A DNA stretch of 11,751 bases, from positions 1-11,751 of the forward strand of contig LKUH01000026.1 of assembly GCA_001412425.1 (NCBI GenBank). Direction: 5' to 3'. A program made the translations under genes and the position numbers. Numbering within the stretch: the first letter of the stretch is position 1; every line of letters begins with the position of its first letter. The notes under the pieces are model-generated. The model was not told the origin of the DNA and did no database searches. It worked only from the letters and a program-made list of their open reading frames with translations. Source of the stretch: Candidatus Cloacimonas sp. SDB (GTDB taxonomy: Bacteria > Cloacimonadota > Cloacimonadia > Cloacimonadales > TCS61). This document shows, one piece after another, positions 6,625 to 11,751 of this stretch.

Positions 6625-7375
6625 ATCAAAATTCAGTTCCGGAATTTGTGTGATCGGTGAATTTATGATCTTCAGCCTGCAGATCATAAGCCACCTCAGC
6701 CGGGTCAAAAAAAGAACTTTTGAGATCATAAAACAAATGCAGAGAATTGGATACGATTCTCTGCTGCTTATAACTGTAACATCGGCTTTTACAGGTCTTG
6801 TAACTTCGGTTCAAGCTTCCTATCAGACCAGCGGTTATATTCCTAAAAGGTTAATTGGAGTACTGGTAGGAAAATCGACCATGATAGAGCTGGCACCCGT
6901 ACTGACGGGACTGGTTCTGGCTGGAAAAGTTGGTGCCTCCATTGCAGCCGAAATAGGCACAATGAAAGTTAGTGAGCAACTTGACGCACTGGAAACTATG
7001 GCAATAGACCCTAATGACTATGTCTACATGCCTCGCATCCTGGCAGCAGCCATAATGGTGCCGATCCTTACAGTCTATTCTAACTTTATCGGAATTTTTT
7101 CTGCTTTTTTCCTTTCCGTACATAAATATGGTGTTAATTCTCACAGTTTCTTCTCCAATATGAGAGATTTTTTCCTTCCTTCCGATCTCTGGGGTGGACT
7201 GATAAAAGCCTTCCTCTTTGGTCTGGTTATTTCAAGTGTGGGCTGCTTCGCTGGAAATAAAGCTGCCGGTGGTGCAGAAGGAGTAGGCAAAGTTACAACT
7301 CTTACAGTTGTTTACTCCTCCATAATAATTCTGATCATGGATTTTATAGTTGCATCAATACTCTTCGGGAACTAA
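6614..7375 (+). CDS. MlaE-type ABC transporter permease (phospholipid transport)
   Basis: The product has 253 residues from ATG 6614, overlapping the end of dnaB. GTG 6581 and ATG 6665 are other possible starts; 6665 has GGTGA upstream but would drop the family's IGEF amphipathic segment. The core is clear: SLLLITVTSAFTGLVTSVQ (membrane), then the MlaE hallmark APVLTGLVLAGKVGASIAAEIGTM, SEQLDALETMAIDP and PRILAA, followed by a C-terminal region with GGAEGVGK and two further membrane segments. MlaE permeases sit in the inner membrane and, with the MlaF ATPase and an MCE-domain MlaD partner, move phospholipids between the inner and outer membranes. The AGR of many relatives is AGK here. No mlaF or mlaD gene follows; the next gene is a ThiB-like lipoprotein one nt away. 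Confidence 0.92.
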   Translation: MKCRSKFSSGICVIGEFMIFSLQIISHLSRVKKRTFEIIKQMQRIGYDSLLLITVTSAFTGLVTSVQASYQTSGYIPKRLIGVLVGKSTMIELAPVLTGLVLAGKVGASIAAEIGTMKVSEQLDALETMAIDPNDYVYMPRILAAAIMVPILTVYSNFIGIFSAFFLSVHKYGVNSHSFFSNMRDFFLPSDLWGGLIKAFLFGLVISSVGCFAGNKAAGGAEGVGKVTTLTVVYSSIIILIMDFIVASILFGN

Positions 7376-7376
7376 A

Positions 7377-8393
7377 GTGAAAAATTATTCTTTCCTTATC
7401 ATTGTTTTTTTAATGGTATTCGGATGTAAATCTAACGTAAACAGAAAAGAACAACCAAAAACTGATAAATTAATTGTTTATACTACTCATAACATTATCT
7501 GGGAAAAAAACTGGAAAGATGTATTTTCTGATTTTGAAAAGAAAAATGAGTGTGTACTGGAATTCATAACTTTCTCAAACTCAAATCATCTGCTGGAAGC
7601 TTTAAAAAAAGACCCTGTCGCTGATATTGTCTTAGGCTTGGACAATATAAATTATTATACTGATTATCTCGATACACTTTTCATACCCTATAAACCTGCG
7701 GGGGCAAAAGCGATCAAAGAGGATCTGATATTTGATAAGAAATTCATTCTGACACCTGTTTCTTATGGAGAACTTTCCTTCATTATCAATCAAAGCGAAA
7801 TCGGAGACCCACCCTACACTTTTGGCATTATGCAAGATGGTATGTTCAAGCAGAAATTGCTTTTCCCGGATCCAAGAACTTCGAGTTATGGTAAAGCTTT
7901 TCTAATCTGGTCAATTTCAAACTTTGGAGTTAATGGTTACGGACATTTCTGGCGCAGTATCAAAGAAAATATTTTTACCACAACAGATAACTGGGATGAA
8001 TCATATAACATGTTCCTGGCCGGTGAAGCTCCAATTGTTCTGGGATATTCCACCATTCCCCTCTATCATATCATCAGAGATTCCTCTCATCTAGTTGAAT
8101 CCGTAATACCAATTGAAGGCGGTTTCAGAATTATTGAAACAGCCGGCATTTATTATAAATCACAAAATTTGCTTTTAAGCCAAAAATTTATCGATTATCT
8201 TCTGAAACCAGAATATCAGAATACTATTCTGACTACAAAATGGGTCTATCCTGCAACAATAATCGAGTCAACTCGCTCTGGTGATAAATTTCCGGAAATG
8301 ACAAAAGATCTTACTTTCGAGCTTTCTGCTAAATATACCAGACAGAATTTTAATAATTGGTTGGACAGATGGATTTCCCTGATGGAAAAATAA
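7377..8393 (+). CDS. ThiB/TbpA-like thiamine-binding lipoprotein (ABC transporter substrate-binding protein)
   Basis: The product has 338 residues from GTG 7377, preceded by GGGA six nt upstream. This start gives a compact lipoprotein signal: a hydrophobic segment (5-15) and a lipobox-like VFGC with C17 as the lipidated residue. An ATG at 7350 would put ten extra residues before it and is less likely. The mature part follows E. coli ThiB closely in order: LIVYTTHN at the N-terminus, ADIVLGLDN, LTPVSYGELSFI, FPDPRTSSYG, the TTDNWDESYNMFLAGEAPIVLGYSTIPLYHI region, and TTKWVYPA near the end. ThiB delivers thiamine or its phosphates to the ThiP permease and ThiQ ATPase. Neither is in this window, so the partner is elsewhere or the ligand differs. 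The gene sits one nt after the MlaE-like gene, and its end overlaps trmL by 25 nt. Confidence 0.85.
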   Translation: MKNYSFLIIVFLMVFGCKSNVNRKEQPKTDKLIVYTTHNIIWEKNWKDVFSDFEKKNECVLEFITFSNSNHLLEALKKDPVADIVLGLDNINYYTDYLDTLFIPYKPAGAKAIKEDLIFDKKFILTPVSYGELSFIINQSEIGDPPYTFGIMQDGMFKQKLLFPDPRTSSYGKAFLIWSISNFGVNGYGHFWRSIKENIFTTTDNWDESYNMFLAGEAPIVLGYSTIPLYHIIRDSSHLVESVIPIEGGFRIIETAGIYYKSQNLLLSQKFIDYLLKPEYQNTILTTKWVYPATIIESTRSGDKFPEMTKDLTFELSAKYTRQNFNNWLDRWISLMEK

Positions 8394-8860
8394 ATTTCAG
8401 AATTGCTCTTCACGAGCCCGAAATACCTGCTAACACCGGTAATATTGGCAGATTGTGTGTCGGCGCAAATTCTGAACTTCACATTATCAAACCAATGAGA
8501 TTTTTTCTGACAGATAAGTATCTCAAAAGAGCTGGCCTCGATTACTGGAAAAAACTGAAACTCCATTTTCATGAAAATTTAGCTGAATTTCTTCAAGCTT
8601 TTCCCGCTAATTCAATATATTTCTGTACTACCAAAAGTAAGAATGTTTATTCCGATTTCCAGTTTAAAAAAGGGGATATATTCCTTTTCGGAGCTGAATC
8701 CAAAGGGCTTCCCGAAACTCTGCTGAACAAGTTTCCGGAAAAAACAATAACAATTCCAATGACAAAAGATATAAGGTCAATTAATTTGTCAAATTGTGTG
8801 GCAATAATGCTGTATGAAGCCTGGAGACAGCATAATTGGTCAGAAGGAGGTAATATATGA
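8369..8860 (+). CDS. trmL: tRNA (cytidine/uridine-34-2'-O)-methyltransferase TrmL-like
   Basis: The product has 163 residues, the usual size of these single-domain SPOUT methyltransferases, which use S-adenosylmethionine to methylate the ribose at wobble position 34 of certain leucine tRNAs. Motif 1 is EPEIPANTGNIGRLC (16-30). KRAGLDYW (53-60) is typical of the TrmL branch. Motif 2 is FGAESKGLP (107-115), and motif 3 is IPMTKDIRSINLSN (129-142), followed by the AIMLYEAWRQ helix; these form the trefoil-knot cofactor site. ATG 8369 was chosen as the first ATG upstream of the conserved strand. It lies inside the end of the ThiB-like gene, without a clear ribosome site. A TTG at 8357 is an alternative. 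The stop overlaps the dapA ATG (ATGA). Confidence 0.93.
   Translation: MDFPDGKINFRIALHEPEIPANTGNIGRLCVGANSELHIIKPMRFFLTDKYLKRAGLDYWKKLKLHFHENLAEFLQAFPANSIYFCTTKSKNVYSDFQFKKGDIFLFGAESKGLPETLLNKFPEKTITIPMTKDIRSINLSNCVAIMLYEAWRQHNWSEGGNI
8842..8850 (+). promoter_or_regulatory. Strong ribosome binding site AGAAGGAGG for dapA
   Basis: AGAAGGAGG, a near-complete match to the anti-Shine-Dalgarno sequence, lies six nt before the dapA ATG, inside the last codons of trmL. It is the strongest site in the window, suggesting that dapA is translated more efficiently than its neighbours or independently of coupling. Confidence 0.8.
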
Positions 8861-9744
8861 TCGATGGATCTTACGTTGCTTTAGTTACACCATTTAAAAA
8901 CAATGAGATCGATTATACAGCCCTGGAGAATTTAATCGATTTTCATCTCAATAATAGTACTGACGGCATTCTTTTCTGTGGAACAACGGGAGAAAGTCCC
9001 GCTTTAGCAGGTGACGAAAAGGAACAGCTGGGACGATTTGGTTTACAGAAAATCAATAAATCAATACCGGTGATGATGGGTACGGGCACAAATAATCTTC
9101 ACCATACAATATCTGCAACTACCAAGGCACAGCAGCTGGGAATAGATTACGCCCTGGTGATAACCCCGTATTACAATAAACCCAATCAGGAAGGACTTTA
9201 CCGATTCTTTAGCACGGTTGCTGAAAACTGTGATATCCCTTTGGTAATTTATAATGTGCCCGGAAGAACAGGGGTTAATATCAACAGTGACACTACTTTA
9301 CGGCTGGCTCATCATCATAAAAATATTGTCGGCATTAAAGAAGCCAGTGGAAATCTGGTGCAGTTATCCCAAATTGTTAAAGATGCTCCTGAAGGATTTT
9401 CTGTTCTATCTGGAGAAGATGCTTTGAATCTTCCCATCCTCAGTTGCGGCGGTAATGGAATAATTTCGGTGACGGCAAATATTGTTCCCCAAAAATTGCA
9501 CGATCTTGTTGCTTTTTACAAAAAAGGAAAAATTGAGGATGCATTAACAATTCATCAGGAATTGATCAGGCTGAATAGTGTCCTTTTCATTGACACGAAT
9601 CCAATACCTGTGAAAGAAGCTTTGCATATAATGGGTTTAATAGAGCAGGAAATCAGATTGCCTTTATATTATTTAAACGAAAAAAATAGAGAAATTTTAG
9701 CTGAAGTTCTAAAGAGTTACAATTTAGTTCAGGAAATTGATTGA
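8857..9744 (+). CDS. dapA: 4-hydroxy-tetrahydrodipicolinate synthase
   Basis: The product has 295 residues, the standard length. The enzyme condenses pyruvate with aspartate semialdehyde, the first committed step towards lysine and meso-diaminopimelate for peptidoglycan. Catalytic features are present: the GTTGESPAL loop (42-50) with T43 and T44, Y105 in ITPYYNKP, Y132 and R137 in YNVPGRTGVN, and the Schiff-base lysine K161 in GIKEASG. The GGNGIISVTAN segment follows. The full triad and arginine support a true DapA over an N-acetylneuraminate lyase relative. No other lysine-pathway genes lie in the window. The gene overlaps trmL by 4 nt (ATGA) and the next gene by 4 nt (TTGA). Confidence 0.96.
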   Translation: MIDGSYVALVTPFKNNEIDYTALENLIDFHLNNSTDGILFCGTTGESPALAGDEKEQLGRFGLQKINKSIPVMMGTGTNNLHHTISATTKAQQLGIDYALVITPYYNKPNQEGLYRFFSTVAENCDIPLVIYNVPGRTGVNINSDTTLRLAHHHKNIVGIKEASGNLVQLSQIVKDAPEGFSVLSGEDALNLPILSCGGNGIISVTANIVPQKLHDLVAFYKKGKIEDALTIHQELIRLNSVLFIDTNPIPVKEALHIMGLIEQEIRLPLYYLNEKNREILAEVLKSYNLVQEID

Positions 9745-10118
9745 GAAAAAAAAGAAGAAATAACAGATTAATAGTCTGTCCCAGAACCAAACAGTTCACA
9801 GATATAGTTGTATGTGCAGCCAGTTGTCAGAACAGATGTGCTGTATATCGCGAAACTATTACGATAGATATGTTATTAAAATTTATTGAAGAACATCCAG
9901 AATATGAAATAATAGGAGAAATTATGCCGGTAAAAACAAAAGCTACTGTTAAAGAAACCAGATACTGGATCTTAGATGATCAGAATGTGGTACAGGAAGT
10001 TAATGAAAAAGAGATAATGAAAAATCCCCAAGATTTTCTGAACAAACAGATCTTTCAGAAACCACCTTTTAAATACGATCTCGTTATTACTCTTAAGAGA
10101 GTGAAGGTGGAAGATTAA
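9741..10118 (+). CDS. Small protein of unknown function with a four-cysteine N-terminal cluster
   Basis: I do not recognise this 125-residue protein. The only plausible start is TTG 9741, overlapping the dapA stop as TTGA; the next in-frame ATG would remove the conserved-looking N-terminus. Residues 1-9 are very basic (MRKKRRNNR). They are followed by C13, C25, C29 and C33, spaced C-x11-C-x3-C-x3-C, which could bind zinc or an iron-sulfur cluster. The rest appears to be a mixed alpha/beta domain, including a FIEEHPEYEIIGEIMP segment, a KATVKETRYWIL strand and a final YDLVITLKRVKVED strand. No signal peptide or membrane segment is visible, so it is probably cytoplasmic, and a nucleic-acid-binding role is conceivable from the basic cysteine-rich start. 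It ends the plus-strand operon, and its stop overlaps that of the convergent VanZ-like gene. Confidence 0.75.
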   Translation: MRKKRRNNRLIVCPRTKQFTDIVVCAASCQNRCAVYRETITIDMLLKFIEEHPEYEIIGEIMPVKTKATVKETRYWILDDQNVVQEVNEKEIMKNPQDFLNKQIFQKPPFKYDLVITLKRVKVED

Positions 10119-10483
10119 TTTCCGATTGGTCGAATTTGTTTGATTTTAAGCAGAAAAATAACAGCTGCAAATCCTGCTATATCAGCAATTATATCAAAAA
10201 TGCAGAATTCTCGACCTGGTATAGGTATCTGATGTAGTTCATCCAGAACCGGAATGATCAGAGCAGTTAAAATTAAAATTTTAATCACCCCCCTCTCATC
10301 TCGGCGCGAAATCCTTACCAACAGATAGGCAAAAACAAAATAAACCCCGAAATGTGCCAGTTTATCAATCTCAATAATATCTGAAGCAGGTGATTTCAAT
10401 TTTGGAATTGAAGTAAGTGTAAAGATTATTACAGTCCAGCAAATAAAAATGATCCGGTAGATCATTAATTTCTTATTCTTCAT
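10115..10483 (-). CDS. VanZ-like membrane protein
   Basis: The product has 122 residues with about four membrane segments (roughly 7-24, 43-60, 66-83 and 100-117). The VanZ-family pattern is clear: DKLAHFGVYFVFAYL (40-54), a DELHQ motif, PGREFCIFDIIADIAG, and a hydrophobic C-terminus. VanZ relatives include the teicoplanin-resistance accessory protein of enterococci, but most family members in Gram-negative bacteria are short membrane proteins of unknown role, so no resistance function should be inferred. It is the last gene of the minus-strand group. Its start overlaps the end of the DUF3108 gene by 11 nt, implying coupled translation. Confidence 0.88.
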   Translation of the reverse strand: MKNKKLMIYRIIFICWTVIIFTLTSIPKLKSPASDIIEIDKLAHFGVYFVFAYLLVRISRRDERGVIKILILTALIIPVLDELHQIPIPGREFCIFDIIADIAGFAAVIFLLKIKQIRPIGN

Positions 10484-11195
10484 AAGCAGTCATCTTCCAG
10501 ACAACGGAAAAGGGTTTCATAGAAAATTCTGCTTTCAGGGGTAATCTCTTTTCATCATTGCTGATCCAGAGATAGAGTGAATTTTCTGCAGTCACCAGAT
10601 TGTTGGTAAGCATATCACTTCTCTCAGCTTTTCCTTCAGAAATCCTGCTGAAATCAAGTTTGAGCTGAACTGCTTCTTTTTTTCCAGCATAACTGGAAAT
10701 TCTATCTAAACCTACTATCTCATAGTCAGCTTTCCAGATTAGTTTATTGGCATCAAGCCAAAGTGTTCCCCCCAATTCGTTAAAATTTTGGCAGATGAAG
10801 AACAGGGCAGAAAAAAAATCTCTGGTTTCAGGGTGGATAGGATAGGAACAATTCCTTAAGGTATCAATATAGCTGGTCCGATATGCCACTCCCCGATCGC
10901 GATCATAATTGATTATTCTGTCTTCCTGATATCCTCTCTGATCAATTACTTTCCTGTAGTATAGTGGAAGATAATCGTTTTCATAAGCTGAAAAATACTG
11001 GTTGTCCATACTTGCTGCAATACCGGCAAGTGCAGAGGATTCTGCTTTGATCTTCAGTTCATTATCATTATCTTCCATAGTGACGTATACGACATTCAAA
11101 CCCAGATACTTGATGGTAATATGCAACCTCCCAGCAAAAAGATTTAGACTGGAAAAAAAAATAACGATTACAGCTATAAATGAGTTAAGCTTCAT
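10473..11195 (-). CDS. DUF3108-family exported protein
   Basis: The product has 240 residues. A signal peptide is visible: a short basic start, a hydrophobic stretch (about 5-20), and a likely cut near FAG at 20-22. The mature part follows the DUF3108 outline: a beta-rich N-terminal half with YLGLNVVYVTME, ESSALAGIAASMDNQYFSAYE, an arginine/aspartate-rich IINYDRDRG turn, and PETRDFFSALFFI, then a C-terminal half with VQLKLDFSR and LYLWISNDEKRLPLKAEFSMKP. The role of the family is not established; it is a periplasmic or envelope protein, possibly a beta-sandwich binding hydrophobic material. No lipobox cysteine is present at the cut site. It overlaps the upstream CorC-type gene by 11 nt and the downstream VanZ-like gene by 11 nt, and has no obvious ribosome site of its own. 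Confidence 0.72.
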   Translation of the reverse strand: MKLNSFIAVIVIFFSSLNLFAGRLHITIKYLGLNVVYVTMEDNDNELKIKAESSALAGIAASMDNQYFSAYENDYLPLYYRKVIDQRGYQEDRIINYDRDRGVAYRTSYIDTLRNCSYPIHPETRDFFSALFFICQNFNELGGTLWLDANKLIWKADYEIVGLDRISSYAGKKEAVQLKLDFSRISEGKAERSDMLTNNLVTAENSLYLWISNDEKRLPLKAEFSMKPFSVVWKMTAYEE

Positions 11196-11751
11196 GAGGT
11201 TGATTTAATAATTTAAGCCTGACGCTTTTAATTCTCTGAGATGAAATATTGGCAATGGTAAATTCAGCTTTATTGCCAAATACAAAGCTCTCATTCTTTC
11301 TGGGAATTTTATTGAAATTATCAAAAATAAATTCAGTCAGATTATCATAGAGTTCTTCATCAATATCTAATAAAAACTCGGAATTAACATCAGATATAGA
11401 ATACATTCCACTGATCAGGTATTCATTATCAGACAGTTTAATCTGTTTGGGCTTTTCGTTGTCATACTCATCCATTATCTCTCCCACCAGTTCTTCCATG
11501 ATATCTTCCAGAGTTATCAATCCAGAGGTCCCGCCATACTCATCGACAACAATTGCGATTTGCACTTTTCGTATTTTGAACTGGTTCAACAGGCTCTGGA
11601 TCATTGTGTTTTCAGTTATGAAGATAGGAGAACGTAAAAGGGAGCTGATAGATTTTTTTTCGGGATTTAAAATAACATCTTTGGCGTAAACAATTCCAAT
11701 TATTGTATCAATATTTTTTTTAAATACAGGAATTTTAGAATGACCTGATTC
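11185..11751 (-). CDS. CorC/HlyC-family CBS-domain protein, C-terminal part, N-terminus cut by window edge
   Basis: 188 codons are open from the right edge to the TAA at 11185. ATG 11604 is internal, since the reading frame upstream of it encodes family sequence to the edge. The visible part starts in the first CBS repeat (SGHSKIPVFKKNIDTIIGIVYAKD). The second CBS repeat has the hallmark VVDEYGGTSGLITLEDIMEELVGEI and DEYD. A C-terminal CorC/HlyC transporter-associated domain follows (LSDNEYLISGMYSI through SVRLKL). Such proteins usually carry an N-terminal DUF21/CNNM membrane domain and are linked to Mg2+ or Co2+ efflux or gliding-type functions. Whether the membrane domain is present here cannot be seen. 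It is the first visible gene of the minus-strand group and overlaps the DUF3108 gene by 11 nt. Confidence 0.9.
   Translation of the reverse strand, partial: ESGHSKIPVFKKNIDTIIGIVYAKDVILNPEKKSISSLLRSPIFITENTMIQSLLNQFKIRKVQIAIVVDEYGGTSGLITLEDIMEELVGEIMDEYDNEKPKQIKLSDNEYLISGMYSISDVNSEFLLDIDEELYDNLTEFIFDNFNKIPRKNESFVFGNKAEFTIANISSQRIKSVRLKLLNQPHEA

Noticed and set aside
10090..10150. Rho-independent terminator between the convergent operons
   Set aside because: The CTCTTAAGAG palindrome has no loop or T run, and the CGA/TCG pair near 10130 is only a 3-bp stem.
10115..10483. Glycopeptide-resistance gene (VanZ)
   Set aside because: Only family-level similarity is seen; no other van genes are present, and most VanZ-like proteins have no known resistance role.
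11185..11604. A short complete gene starting at ATG 11604
   Set aside because: The same frame continues upstream to the window edge and encodes the first CBS repeat, so the gene is longer and cut by the edge.
11447..11689. Plus-strand frames within the CorC-type and DUF3108 genes, including 11002-11208
   Set aside because: They are serine-rich shadows opposite well-supported minus-strand genes.
1..11751. CRISPR arrays, tRNA genes, insertion sequences or recoded stop codons
   Set aside because: No regularly spaced repeats, cloverleaf-like segments, transposase motifs or in-frame stops within conserved domains were noticed.

Overview
The window is AT-rich, gene-dense DNA from a Gram-negative bacterium. 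The evidence is a lipoprotein signal with a lipobox, an MlaE-type inner-membrane lipid permease, a CorC-type CBS protein and a DUF3108 secreted protein, together with recognisable GGAGG-type ribosome binding sites. The composition and gene mix would suit an uncultured FCB-group lineage such as Cloacimonadota, but that is an inference from general impression and not a demonstrated assignment. No rRNA, tRNA, CRISPR array, insertion sequence or phage gene was seen. All gaps between genes are shorter than 150 bases.

Layout: (1) Positions 1-379, minus strand: the N-terminal third of a PatB/MalY-type PLP-dependent C-S lyase, running off the left edge. (2) Positions 527-3245, plus strand: two overlapping response regulators with nearly the same receiver domain. 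One carries a GGDEF (c-di-GMP synthesis) output and the other a PAS plus HD-GYP (c-di-GMP breakdown) output. No histidine kinase gene is in the window. (3) Positions 3375-10118, plus strand: a very compact run of ten genes, probably one operon. They are gcvH, gmk, a probable rpoZ, a family 4 uracil-DNA glycosylase, dnaB, an MlaE-like permease, a ThiB-like thiamine-binding lipoprotein, trmL, dapA and a small unrecognised four-cysteine protein. Junctions are 0-7 nt or overlap. (4) Positions 10115-11751, minus strand: a convergent group, in transcription order a CorC/HlyC-type CBS protein (N-terminus outside the window), a DUF3108 exported protein and a VanZ-like membrane protein, joined by two 11-nt overlaps.

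How the genes fit together: the two response regulators could set c-di-GMP levels in opposite directions from one transcript. The long plus-strand run mixes nucleotide metabolism, transcription, DNA repair, replication, tRNA modification, lysine/peptidoglycan precursor synthesis and two transport components that lack their usual partners. That looks like a growth-linked housekeeping operon, not a dedicated pathway. The minus-strand group is envelope-related. Most of the window is ordinary housekeeping. The parts most worth a second look are the c-di-GMP regulator pair with its altered motifs, the orphan transporter parts and the four-cysteine protein. No clear new defence or mobile system was found.
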